NCBI GenBank assembly: GCA_015233155.1
Contig: JADFYG010000037.1
Coordinates: 1-63,754, forward strand
DNA: 63,754 nucleotides
Direction of reading: 5' to 3'
DNA from: Candidatus Rifleibacteriota bacterium
Lineage (GTDB): Bacteria; Muiribacteriota; Ozemobacteria; Ozemobacterales; Ozemobacteraceae
Shown: in pieces, positions 1 to 8,494 of the stretch
Layout of the letters: each line of letters starts with the position of its first letter
Position numbering within the stretch: position 1 is the stretch's first letter
The notes under the pieces: generated by a model
What the model was told of the DNA's origin: nothing
The model's input: the letters and a program-made list of their open reading frames with translations, nothing else
The model's database searches: none
Position numbers and translations under genes: made by a program

Positions 1-31
1 TGACGTGCCAGCTGTTTCCTGCACGCCCCCA

Positions 32-369
32 CACACACCTCCCACCCCCCCGTAACGGGGGTTCTCCCCGTCTTGCGGCATTCCTGTTAGTGGGGCTGTG
101 GCGCCCTCCCTCAAACCCTCACCCCCCCTGAAACGGGGTTTTCGGAGTGGTCCAGACTCTCTGGAAAGTGTGGATCAGAGGTTGGCCTCAAACCTTCAAC
201 CCCACTGAAACGGGGATTGCGACAAGGGAAAGAACATTGTAAACATGTTGGATATCAGATCTCAAACCTTCAACCCCACTGAAACGGGGATTGCGACGCG
301 AATGATTTGTTCATTTTGGTTTCTCCTTTTTTCTCAAACCTTCAACCCCACTGAAACGGGGATTGCGAC
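32..369 (-). CRISPR. CRISPR array, leader-distal end, five repeats visible
   Basis: Three identical 37-nt repeats lie at 187-223, 261-297 and 333-369 (plus strand begins CTCAAACCTTCAACC and ends GGGGATTGCGAC). They are separated by unique spacers of 37 nt (224-260) and 35 nt (298-332). Two decayed repeats continue leftwards at correct spacing: 110-146 matches about 30 of 37 positions and 32-68 about 25 of 37, with 40- and 41-nt spacers. Each repeat can form a CCCC-GTTTCAGT-GGGG hairpin on the minus strand. Decay normally marks the leader-distal end, so I infer the leader is to the right of 369 and transcription runs on the minus strand. The array may continue beyond position 1. No cas1, cas2 or effector-complex gene is in the window; the CARF-deaminase gene at 1537-3720 is the only CRISPR-linked protein. 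Confidence 0.93.
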
Positions 370-600
370 TTGCCGCTTTGTCAGGATCGTCACCAGACAA
401 AAAGGGGTTGAGGAAACAAGTTTTGCCGAAGCATTCGAAAAAACACAATGATACGTACAGATGCTAAAATGATGAAAACTTGATGCAGGATCCGCTTCAA
501 ATCAATGTCATTTTCTGTTATTCAGGCTGATCTTAGCAACTATGCGTCACATTAAAAAAACATTGTCCGTCGCAGAGGAAAAAAATGCCGCCTTTACACA
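370..600 (-). promoter_or_regulatory. probable CRISPR leader
   Basis: The stretch to the right of the last perfect repeat is AT-rich, has no supported gene and lies on the side opposite the decayed repeats, which is where a leader is expected. I cannot point to a convincing -35/-10 pair. The rest of the space up to the Nudix gene (600-903) shows only short open frames without ribosome binding sites; I see no gene or terminator there. Confidence 0.45.
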
Positions 601-903
601 AAAAAACAGCTTGATGAATTTGTCGATGCAGACCGTATCTAATGCCAGCTTCTCTGCGATTATTTCTTGACGCATGTGATTTGGTTACGGTCGCGAATTC
701 CCCGGATAGCGGAAGGCAACGTTAAGATAAGACTTTTGGCAACTCGCCCTGATATGCATGAAGCTAAGCACAATTGACCTTCTTGGGCGTCCTCTGCGTG
801 TCTCCCTTTCCGATCCTCCGACCCCCATGGAAAAAGCCGGGTGGTCAAAAGTTACCGCTCAAATCGGAACCAGAACTGGGAATGGAATCTCGGGAGATCC
901 CCC

Positions 904-1533
904 TCATGACGAACGACAAAGTAGATCAAGGGCAAGCAAAGACCAGGTCTCAAACCGATTCCTATTCTCCTGAGTCTGCAATGTCTTTAAATCACACCAG
1001 GAAAGCATCCCAACTTCTTTCCCCGGTCGAATCGATTTCGGCGTCCGGCAGAATAAGGAAAATACAACTCCGAAATGCACGTTGCCAACAGACGTTTCAT
1101 CTTCGTTTATTATCCCCAACAGGGAAGGTGGCGATTCAGGAATGAAACCGTCCAGCTCTTCGGATAACTCCCGGTTCAATCCAGTTCGAAGCACATCCAA
1201 CAAAGGCATAGAAGGGGAATCCCGCCTGTCGTCCTCACGATCCACGTGACCGCCAATCCCGATAGAGCGAAGCCCTGAAAGCCGCTTTTCCCTTCCCTGC
1301 CTCGAATACCATGCAATTTCTCCAGAGGGTGATAACAAAAGACCGTATGGAATAATCTGCTTGAAATCCTTGTTCTTCTCGGCTTCAGAACGGTCAATAA
1401 AGTGGGAAGGAGTATCCATGATTCGTTCATGAAAAGCTCTTTCATCCAGTCTTTGTCCACCCCGACGGGGTAACCAGTCTTCGGGAAGATCAGTTCGCTT
1501 TATGCACAAAACCAGATCATGAGTGGAGCTCAT
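904..1533 (-). CDS. Nudix hydrolase, CRISPR-associated context
   Basis: A 209-residue protein with a recognisable Nudix box: GGHVD at residues 94-98 and RELSEEL at 121-127, giving the RE-x-x-EE metal-binding helix. The loop between the glycine pair and the helix is longer than usual. Nudix enzymes cleave nucleoside diphosphates linked to another moiety using Mg2+ held by the REUXEE glutamates. The ATG is only 3 bp downstream of the stop of the CARF-adenosine deaminase gene, so the two are almost certainly cotranscribed. My inference is that it acts on the product of the deaminase (ITP/dITP or a related nucleotide), either detoxifying it or deepening nucleotide depletion; a housekeeping substrate is also possible. 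A cytosolic protein; no signal peptide. Confidence 0.85.
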   Translation of the reverse strand: MSSTHDLVLCIKRTDLPEDWLPRRGGQRLDERAFHERIMDTPSHFIDRSEAEKNKDFKQIIPYGLLLSPSGEIAWYSRQGREKRLSGLRSIGIGGHVDREDDRRDSPSMPLLDVLRTGLNRELSEELDGFIPESPPSLLGIINEDETSVGNVHFGVVFSLFCRTPKSIRPGKEVGMLSWCDLKTLQTQENRNRFETWSLLALDLLCRSS

Positions 1534-1536
1534 ATC

Positions 1537-3720
1537 TCAAAATGCCTCTTCAATAATGATACTCATTTCTCTTTCCGCCTTAAGAAGCAGGCGGCGGCGC
1601 AGAGAATATGGAGCGAAAGAGGCTTTAAAGCCATTCTGAATAATCTTCAGGATCTGCCAGAGGGAAAGACCATTTTGCGAAAGGCGCGCGGCCCGGTGCA
1701 GTTCGAGGGTCGATCCCGTGCGGGATATACCTGGATTGTCAGTATTCACAGTAGCTCTCAGGCCCCTTTCAAGATAGGCCTGCAACGGGTAGAGAGGTCT
1801 TTGATCAGTACATGGAAGAAAGGTATCGCGAAAACCGACAATCTGGAGATTGCTCGACGGACACATTTCCACCGCGATCCTGCGGTCGAGCAGGTGTTCG
1901 AGCAGAGTTACGTCATCGAGAAGATTCAGACCGTGTCCGATTCTCTCGGCACTCAGGTGATATACCGCGTCCCATATCCTTTTTACGCTGTCTGTCTCTC
2001 CGGCATGAACCGTGAGATGCAGACATTTCTCCATGATCGGAAGGAAAGCCTCTCTGAGTCGTCCGGGCTCTTTCATTTTTTCCGATCCCGCGAGATCAAA
2101 ACCTGCCAGTGGCGATTCGTCCGCCAATGATGAGTGAATCAACTCAAGCGCCAATTCAATGTGACGCCACACATCACTCATCCTTCCATGACGGCTTGCT
2201 ATAAGAATCAGGGATGTATCAACCTCGCTTCGCCGGCGCGCAAGTTCTTCCCGGATGATTTCAAGCACGCGCCTGTCGGAAAGACCTCCCCGCGTGTAAT
2301 TGACCGGTGAACAACGGATTTCCAGATAACGAACATTTTCGACAACAGCTTTTTGCAGAAGATTTCGGCATGTCTGACGAATGGCCGACTCTGTCTGGAG
2401 CAGTGCGCTCCCCTGGAGATCACCGAAGCCTTCATAAGCATCGAATGGCACTTGTACGAATTTTTCTTCATTCAGATATTCGCCGAATATCAGCCGATCG
2501 AGATTTTCCTCCATTCCGTCGAAAAATCTGATAATGCCAACGGTCCAGGCCCAGACCGGAATCCCCCTTCCGGCAGATGATTGCGCCATATTTTCGCGAA
2601 AACCTTGAAGAAATCGTGTAGCGCCGAATTTTGCCGACATCTCTTCCCGTAATCGGAAAAGATCAGTCGCAGAACCGAACCATGGTTTAAGACTGTTTTC
2701 GACTATCGTCCGATACGGGGCGAAATCCTGCTCCATTGAAATGGCTACTTCGATCAGACCCTTCGCATCCAGGACCCCGCCGAGATGGCAATGAAGATCG
2801 GTCTTGGGGAGGCGGCGAAGAAAAGCCAGTTCTTCCCCAGCTTTCGCAGGGTCGCAGCCGAATCGTTTTGTCTTCAGAAACTCGATCTGTTCCGGCGGGA
2901 GAACGTAAAGAGCACGAAACGTCGAAGATTCTTCACTGTCGCTCAGAGAGCGGCCATAATGGAACAAAAGGTGGTGAGCCCGCCGAAGCCTCTCGTCAAT
3001 TACCTTTGCCAGATCCGTTGAAACGGCTACCTGCATCGGAACATCGTTGGGCCGGGCTACAGGAAGAGGGAAGCGCTGTGTGTCGACTTTTTTCCCACTT
3101 CTTTCCCCGGGCATATCAAGCAGGGCACTGCGATTCATTTTTCCAGCCGCGACGAGAGGAAGAATCCCAATGGCGACATCTTCAGGCAAAGGACTGGAGA
3201 AGATTGCCGCGGCCGGGTTGCGAAGACTCACCGAAGAAGCATTGCCGGTTTCGGCAACATGAAGAAGCGCGTGGTGTCCGAAAACCGAGGCACCGCGTTG
3301 CAGGTCAGCGCTCATGGTTTTTCTGCCACCGGCAAGAGAAAGAATCAGCTGTCCGGTGTCGACGGCTGCGGAGGCGTGAAGGATAACCAGAAAGATCAAT
3401 TCCTGCATTTCTTTAAAATCCGCGGAGTTGCGCATTTCATCGATTCCTTTGCAGGTCCAGGCGCGAATATGAGGCCGCGAAGCCGGCATCATTTCCCAAC
3501 ACTCCCGCAAATCCGCAAGGGCTTTTCTGCTGACCGCTCCGTCGGTCGTGACCACCCAAACCTCATCGACAGACCGTATATCGGCCTCCCTCCTGGCCGA
3601 TTCGATGCTTCCTGATTCGGGATGATTTTTGTATGTGTTTACCAGCTCCGGATTAGTGAAACCCACCAGTTCCGGCACAATGGCCCATGAGCCGCCGAGC
3701 GTCGTAAGAAGAATATTCAT
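1537..3720 (-). CDS. cad1: CARF-adenosine deaminase fusion (Cad1-like type III CRISPR effector)
   Basis: 727 residues from the ATG at 3720 (an in-frame TTG lies 12 nt upstream). The N-terminal ~160 residues form a CARF domain: an opening hydrophobic strand with TTLGGSW and a SLAGGRKTMS loop at about 128-137, the usual cyclic-oligoadenylate site. The C-terminal ~420 residues are an adenosine/AMP deaminase: HCHLGG (metal ligands at about 310 and 312), HAGE (about 572-575, ligand and catalytic Glu), ERIGHG (catalytic His about 596), CPSSN, and NTDNP (ligand Asp about 661). All zinc-site residues are present. Described Cad1 proteins are allosterically switched on by cyclic oligoadenylate from a type III complex and convert ATP to ITP, arresting growth. 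The neighbours are a CRISPR array, a Nudix hydrolase 3 bp downstream and, upstream on the same strand, a 206-residue membrane protein, a HerA-like ATPase and an FHA protein. The exact substrate cannot be read from sequence. Confidence 0.92.
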   Translation of the reverse strand: MNILLTTLGGSWAIVPELVGFTNPELVNTYKNHPESGSIESARREADIRSVDEVWVVTTDGAVSRKALADLRECWEMMPASRPHIRAWTCKGIDEMRNSADFKEMQELIFLVILHASAAVDTGQLILSLAGGRKTMSADLQRGASVFGHHALLHVAETGNASSVSLRNPAAAIFSSPLPEDVAIGILPLVAAGKMNRSALLDMPGERSGKKVDTQRFPLPVARPNDVPMQVAVSTDLAKVIDERLRRAHHLLFHYGRSLSDSEESSTFRALYVLPPEQIEFLKTKRFGCDPAKAGEELAFLRRLPKTDLHCHLGGVLDAKGLIEVAISMEQDFAPYRTIVENSLKPWFGSATDLFRLREEMSAKFGATRFLQGFRENMAQSSAGRGIPVWAWTVGIIRFFDGMEENLDRLIFGEYLNEEKFVQVPFDAYEGFGDLQGSALLQTESAIRQTCRNLLQKAVVENVRYLEIRCSPVNYTRGGLSDRRVLEIIREELARRRSEVDTSLILIASRHGRMSDVWRHIELALELIHSSLADESPLAGFDLAGSEKMKEPGRLREAFLPIMEKCLHLTVHAGETDSVKRIWDAVYHLSAERIGHGLNLLDDVTLLEHLLDRRIAVEMCPSSNLQIVGFRDTFLPCTDQRPLYPLQAYLERGLRATVNTDNPGISRTGSTLELHRAARLSQNGLSLWQILKIIQNGFKASFAPYSLRRRLLLKAEREMSIIIEEAF

Positions 3721-3756
3721 CGTGCAATTCAATGAATCATTATTAGGTCGTCTGAT

Positions 3757-4377
3757 TCATGATCGTCGTTTCTGCTTGAGGTTCTCCACAAATGAGCGAA
3801 TTTCATCATCGGTTTTTTCCGGTGATAGCCGACGCTCAGCTTCGCGAATTGCTTCATCGACTTGTTTTACCTCTTCAAAGGGCAGTCTTCCTTCCAGATA
3901 GTCACTTACTTTTTCGAGATCGATTTCGCGTGAGTTGAAAACTTCGGCATAGACACGGAGCCAATCAGAGTTTTCGTGAAGCAGACCCGCCTCACGGCCT
4001 ATTTCCGCTCCTTTGGCTTCACGCATTACAAACCGGAACGGAGAAGAATCAGCCCCGGGATTTTCATTGAGAAAATTCTGGTATTCCTGAAGAAATCGGA
4101 GTCGCCTGGCCTTATCGTCGAACTTTTCAAGGGCCTTCTGATCGACTTTCAATTGGCGAACGGCATCCATGTATTCACGCTGGGTGTCGAATTCCTCCCG
4201 TTTGATTCCCCTGGCATCGGCCTCGCATAACCGGCCCCCCAGGCTGACCGAATCTTCATCCGGATTCAGGAATTTCTGGATTCTTGCAACAGCCTCTATC
4301 GCAGTGCAAACCGCGACGACCACCTCCGCCACCATGACAACCGCTTCAACGATTCCCGCAAGCAAAGCAAAAATCAT
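3757..4377 (-). CDS. small membrane-anchored protein of the FHA-HerA-Cad1 operon
   Basis: 206 residues; I do not recognise the family. Residues 1-35 are strongly hydrophobic and Ala/Val-rich, then the rest is hydrophilic and highly charged with predicted long helices (many E/K/R, including a run of Glu-Lys-rich helix at the C-terminus). It therefore looks like a single-anchor or amphipathic-helix protein with a cytosolic helical body. The start is backed by a strong GGAGGGGG site about 8 nt upstream. It lies 27 bp after the HerA-like ATPase and 36 bp before the Cad1-like gene, so it sits inside the operon and physically links the two halves. A role as membrane anchor or pore-type partner is possible but unproven. 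Confidence 0.75.
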   Translation of the reverse strand: MIFALLAGIVEAVVMVAEVVVAVCTAIEAVARIQKFLNPDEDSVSLGGRLCEADARGIKREEFDTQREYMDAVRQLKVDQKALEKFDDKARRLRFLQEYQNFLNENPGADSSPFRFVMREAKGAEIGREAGLLHENSDWLRVYAEVFNSREIDLEKVSDYLEGRLPFEEVKQVDEAIREAERRLSPEKTDDEIRSFVENLKQKRRS

Positions 4378-4404
4378 AAATATTCCCCCTCCATTATCAA
4401 GTGT

Positions 4405-7386
4405 TTACGTTCGCCCGGATTTTTGCAGATGTTCCGACCAGGTCTGTCTGTTGGAATCTATTGCGATCCATGCAGCAAACCTCTCAGGGTTAGCCTCCCA
4501 TACGACATCCCAAAGTTCCGCCAGATTTATGAGAGTTTCTTCGATGGCGTTCCCTTCTACAAGACTTATAAAGTTGGCGCGTGGAATCCGGTTCAGGATT
4601 TCTGTTGCCAGAAACCGGCATATGTTCCGGCGCCCCGGATCATCGGGACTCGCGGGGATTACCCCCGCAGCAGCCCCGAGGTGCAGGAAGGATTTCCGCC
4701 AACCGGGCTCTTCCCGCGTGAGCTTCTGAGACGCCGTTACTCTTGGAATGCTGTCCAGGAGAGAGTCCAGATGCTCCCGAAGGCGGTGCTTTGCATTTTC
4801 ATCACGTCCAAAGATGTTATTGAGGTTGTTGGTCAGCCTGGAACACCACTTGGAAAACTGGTGATTTCCCAGGGTGCGGATCTTTTCTTCGGTAACCGGC
4901 GACTGAGAACCTGTTGGTGCTTCGTGGGCGATCTTAACGAATGCCGGAGCAGGCCAGGCTTCGGAAAAGGCTATTGCCTCGCCGACCCGGAGATGGGAAA
5001 GAAAGTTGGCTTGTTCCGGGCGTAACGCCATGGACGCCCCGATTGCCTCTTTGTCATCCTGCGCCAGGAGTCGGTGTATGATTTTCGTCGAGGTATTCTT
5101 CATCACTTCCGGGGCCAGTTTGCCGGGGATCTGGTCGACAATGATCAACCCTTCCCCATACTGCCTGATCTCGGCCAGAAGATCGGTAAAAGTGACAATG
5201 GCATGCCTGCGAGATCCGCCGCTGCCGGGTTCTGGTCGCTCCATGAGCCGGTGCGCTTCTTCGATGAGGGTAAGGTGCCGGTAATTCCTGTCTTTCGCAT
5301 GACGGAGACGCAAAGCTGTGCGGAGCCGGATGAGCAAAAGACCCATAAGAAATGATTTGTCCTGAGGATCAGGAAGGTCCTCCATTTCAAAGACAACCCT
5401 TCGGTCGAGAAAGGCATTGAAATCGAATGATTGACGAGTGTTGAGCATTCGCCCCTTGGCTCCGACTGTGAATCCGACCAGGCGGGCACGAAGGGAACCC
5501 TCGTAATCCTGCGCCAGACGCTGGTCGAACTTCTTCTTTCTGACTACCTGAGAAATGGCTGAAAGAAGATCGCTCAATGTTGGCCAAAAGGCGCCGTCCG
5601 CGTCGTTACATGGATCATCGCAGTAAAGATTGATTCCCCGGTGAATGTCCCAGCCTGCTGCGATATAAGTTTCATAGATGGCTTCTTCCAGAAGCTGGGG
5701 CATCGCCGCCTCCATGGGAAAAGCCGCAGTAAACGCCGTCTTCAGGAGATCGATATGCGGCCCCAATTCCTCACCGGGCAGCAATTCGAACGGATTGAAT
5801 CGAAATGGGGCGAGGCGTTCGTTTCCAAGGGTGAATACCAGAAGATCCGGCCAATATGACAGGAGCTCTCTGTACTCGGTTTTGGCCGGTTCGATGACAA
5901 GGAACGGCAGTCCCGACTCTTTCAACAAACGATGACAGGTCGTCGTTTTCCCATAACCCGTGGCTCCTGCCACGAAGACGTGTTTGCAGAGAGTTTCCGC
6001 CGCCAGGCAAAACGGTCTTCGGAGAAGCGGATGCCCGCGATGAAGAAGATGACCGAGAGAGATTCCCCCCTTTTCGGGAACGGGGATGTTGAGACCGAAA
6101 TCAACTCCCGGGGCGACCTCTATGCCGGCCACCTCGCGTTGGGGAAGCCCTGCGAGCAGGCACAATTCCTGGGCGGTCAGAATGGTTCCAAAATAGACTT
6201 CATCCTGAATACCGGGATGACCGAGTATGAGAGGGAATATCGGGTCACCGTTCAGGGGCGATCGCAAAAACTGGAAGGATTGAAGCAGAGTATTCATGAT
6301 TTCCCCGCGATCCTGCGTAAGAAATGTCGCACGAAGATGAGAGTAGGAGGATGAATTGGATTGAAAATAGGATTGGAGACAATCAGTCAGGCGGCGAAGC
6401 GACGCATTGTCATCTGCTAGGGCGACTACGGTTGTCAAAAACATTCCGGTTGTAATACCCTTTTTCAGGCGGGGAATCTGCTGCTTCTCGATGAATTCTG
6501 AAAGGTCTGCGACCTGTTGTTCCCGTGTCTCACTCGTGCTGGTCTTTGTAGTCGCATAACTGTTGGTCGTCTGATTGCTGTTCCTCGCTGATTTAGAGCT
6601 TGAAGTGCTTTCTGACTTGGATACTGCGTTTGAAACATCGCTCCCGGGTTTTGACGTTGTTGTCGTGTGGGTTACACCTTTAGAATCAGATGAACTGTTG
6701 GCATCCTCCGAACTTGTTCCGCTGACCTCCGTATCGGAAGACTGGGTTTGTACCTGATGCGATACTTCGCAAGAAAGGCTGGTTTGCAGGTCGAAAAGTT
6801 TCTGCAGGTGCTTCCAGACCTCGTCGCCTGGAATCGGGCGTGCGATTACGACCAGAGACCAGTTTTCTCCACGCATGCTGTTGATCAGACGGTCCATTCC
6901 CTGAAATTGGGCCTGCTCCTGATCTCCATACATGGTTGGAATTCCTGTTATGACGGCCGCCCGCCGATGGTCTGACAGATGTGGATGTGATGGCTGATTC
7001 GGGCTAAGAAGGGGTAACCGTTCGGTTAGAGAGCCCGGGAAGTTCCCGTGCAGAGCATGTTCCACGATGTCTATCGCATCTGTCGGCAGTCGCTCCGGCC
7101 GCGGTATTTCGTAATTAGGTGCCGCGCCAAAATCGGCGGTAACGCCATCGTTACTTCCTGATAAAACGTAGACGAGGTGGAAGGCTGGATCTGTAAAAGC
7201 CCCCAGGACGTTTTCGAAAGCCTCGAGTCGGGGGGCCTCCTCGTCGTATCGCAGGGAAGTGATTCGAAAGAACCGGGGAAGACTGCGCGATGCGGAGTTC
7301 TTATTCGGGCCGGAAAATGACGGATTGAAGGGATATCCCTTGCCGAAATCTATTGTTGAAAAGCTTGTATTTCTTTTGGCGCACAT
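4405..7386 (-). CDS. HerA/VirB4-like ATPase with Ser/Thr-rich insert (DUF87 type)
   Basis: 993 residues. Walker A GATGYGKTT is at 474-482, Walker B LTLIEEAH at 705-712, and a conserved DQIPGKLAPEVMKNT segment at about 751-765 matches the C-terminal part of HerA/VirB4-type hexameric translocases. Such enzymes move DNA or protein through a central channel. Residues about 213-286 are a low-complexity Ser/Thr-rich tract interrupting the N-terminal region, probably a flexible linker or loop. The C-terminal ~150 residues are an additional helical domain that I do not recognise. The AGGAG of its ribosome binding region overlaps the stop of the upstream FHA gene (8-bp gap), implying translational coupling. 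The location between an FHA protein and a CRISPR effector suggests a defence role, possibly target-DNA or membrane-complex remodelling; this is inference. Confidence 0.82.
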   Translation of the reverse strand: MCAKRNTSFSTIDFGKGYPFNPSFSGPNKNSASRSLPRFFRITSLRYDEEAPRLEAFENVLGAFTDPAFHLVYVLSGSNDGVTADFGAAPNYEIPRPERLPTDAIDIVEHALHGNFPGSLTERLPLLSPNQPSHPHLSDHRRAAVITGIPTMYGDQEQAQFQGMDRLINSMRGENWSLVVIARPIPGDEVWKHLQKLFDLQTSLSCEVSHQVQTQSSDTEVSGTSSEDANSSSDSKGVTHTTTTSKPGSDVSNAVSKSESTSSSKSARNSNQTTNSYATTKTSTSETREQQVADLSEFIEKQQIPRLKKGITTGMFLTTVVALADDNASLRRLTDCLQSYFQSNSSSYSHLRATFLTQDRGEIMNTLLQSFQFLRSPLNGDPIFPLILGHPGIQDEVYFGTILTAQELCLLAGLPQREVAGIEVAPGVDFGLNIPVPEKGGISLGHLLHRGHPLLRRPFCLAAETLCKHVFVAGATGYGKTTTCHRLLKESGLPFLVIEPAKTEYRELLSYWPDLLVFTLGNERLAPFRFNPFELLPGEELGPHIDLLKTAFTAAFPMEAAMPQLLEEAIYETYIAAGWDIHRGINLYCDDPCNDADGAFWPTLSDLLSAISQVVRKKKFDQRLAQDYEGSLRARLVGFTVGAKGRMLNTRQSFDFNAFLDRRVVFEMEDLPDPQDKSFLMGLLLIRLRTALRLRHAKDRNYRHLTLIEEAHRLMERPEPGSGGSRRHAIVTFTDLLAEIRQYGEGLIIVDQIPGKLAPEVMKNTSTKIIHRLLAQDDKEAIGASMALRPEQANFLSHLRVGEAIAFSEAWPAPAFVKIAHEAPTGSQSPVTEEKIRTLGNHQFSKWCSRLTNNLNNIFGRDENAKHRLREHLDSLLDSIPRVTASQKLTREEPGWRKSFLHLGAAAGVIPASPDDPGRRNICRFLATEILNRIPRANFISLVEGNAIEETLINLAELWDVVWEANPERFAAWIAIDSNRQTWSEHLQKSGRT

Positions 7387-7394
7387 TAGTCCTG

Positions 7395-8393
7395 TTACTC
7401 CTGTGAGGATTCAGAAATCGTGATGATTACCTTGTCCTGAAGGATGATCCGGTCGCCAGGTTCAAGATACTCGACCTCTCTCATCGGCAGTTGGGAAGTG
7501 CCGCTTTTTCTCTGGAGGAGCGGCGGTTGTTTCCCGGTGTGTTTTGCGATAACCTTTCCGTCTTTGAGGAAGAATTCCATTTCCCTTCGGGAGAAACATC
7601 TGGCCGACACCGGATCATCGAACAGGGCTTCCAGATCGATATCAGGAGTGCCCTGAGTGCGGGAAGCCCGTCCGACCATGACTGTGCGATGCGGGGACAT
7701 TACCACTCCGGCGATAGATTGAGGGGAACGACTTTGGGTATTCGATGCCTCGATCCGGAAGCGACAGGTTGCGGATGGCGGTGGAGTGAGCGGGGCGGTT
7801 TCATTTCCGGATGGACGGTCAGTGATGGTTGGAGATGCCGAAGGCAGATGTGCGCATGGAGAATGCTTACAGAATTCCAGAGTTTTTTGAACATCATCCC
7901 CGGAACAGATTATCGAAAAAGCCTTTTCAAGGCCGAGTCTGAATTCGATTGTGTCACGAACCTTTTCTTCCGCGAGACGATGGTAGAAGAAAGTCTTTCC
8001 TGCGTTAGTCAATGTCCATCGTGCTTCGAAATACTCATTGTCGATCGCGAACCGGAGAGCTGGTATCGAATCGTTGAGTCGAAGACCGGAAGCGATGATT
8101 TCAATTACATTGGTGAGGTCGAAATAAAGAACCTCTTTATTTATAAGAGCCTCTTCAACGTAGTTTTTCCAGAGAGTCGCCTGCCCATCCCACCAGAGAA
8201 CGAAGAAATTGCAGTCCGAAGAAACATTGAAATTGATGTATTCGATGGCGCGTGCAATATGACTCAGGGGATCGGGTTGTCCAAGATCCCAGCTGGACTC
8301 CCCCTTTATTGGCAGGCTATCGAACAAACCGGAACCCGCTTTTAGAAAAAAACGAAGGTGATTATCACGAACCAGGACGACTACCTGGAGCAT
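7395..8393 (-). CDS. FHA-domain protein, first gene of the defence operon
   Basis: 332 residues. The last ~90 residues (about 236-326) have the FHA pattern: a VMVGRAS strand-loop, DIDLEAL, a FSRREMEF segment in place of SRxH, and a final hydrophobic strand after EPGDRI. FHA domains bind phosphothreonine peptides. The N-terminal ~150 residues form a mixed alpha/beta domain I do not recognise; a Pro/Ser/Thr-rich linker (about 180-230) joins the two. The His of the classical SRxH motif appears replaced (SRRE), so phosphopeptide binding may be altered. A CAGGAG site 6 nt before the ATG and a promoter at 8466-8494 make this the leading gene. Its HerA-like neighbour carries a long Ser/Thr tract that could be a phosphorylated ligand, but no kinase gene is in the window. 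Confidence 0.78.
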   Translation of the reverse strand: MLQVVVLVRDNHLRFFLKAGSGLFDSLPIKGESSWDLGQPDPLSHIARAIEYINFNVSSDCNFFVLWWDGQATLWKNYVEEALINKEVLYFDLTNVIEIIASGLRLNDSIPALRFAIDNEYFEARWTLTNAGKTFFYHRLAEEKVRDTIEFRLGLEKAFSIICSGDDVQKTLEFCKHSPCAHLPSASPTITDRPSGNETAPLTPPPSATCRFRIEASNTQSRSPQSIAGVVMSPHRTVMVGRASRTQGTPDIDLEALFDDPVSARCFSRREMEFFLKDGKVIAKHTGKQPPLLQRKSGTSQLPMREVEYLEPGDRIILQDKVIITISESSQE

Positions 8394-8465
8394 TTATTTC
8401 TCCTGATGAAATATGTTAATGTCGAGGGCGATCAGGTTCCCGGCCATTTTTCTGAGGATCCGGGC

Positions 8466-8494
8466 ATTATAGTAGCACATTTCTTTCGTAACAA
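8466..8494 (-). promoter_or_regulatory. sigma70-type promoter of the FHA-HerA-Cad1-Nudix operon
   Basis: Reading the minus strand: TTGTTA (8494-8489), a 17-bp spacer, then a perfect TATAAT (8471-8466). It lies about 70 bp before the FHA start codon. No other good promoter is apparent in the short gaps between the five genes, which supports a single transcript, although internal promoters cannot be excluded. Confidence 0.7.

Noticed and set aside
32..109. Treating the two left degenerate repeats as chance GC-rich sequence
   Set aside because: They keep exact repeat length, phase and spacer length (40 and 41 nt), so they are kept as part of the array.
245..451. Open frame across the CRISPR repeats
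   Set aside because: It encodes repeat sequence twice (SQTFNPTETGIAT) and is only the translation of the array.
1519..3901. Several long plus-strand open frames opposite the Nudix and Cad1-like genes
   Set aside because: They are antisense to genes with all catalytic motifs conserved and lack ribosome binding sites or family similarity.
4423..6354. Plus-strand open frames opposite the HerA-like ATPase
   Set aside because: Shadow frames: no motifs, biased composition, while the minus strand carries Walker A and B.
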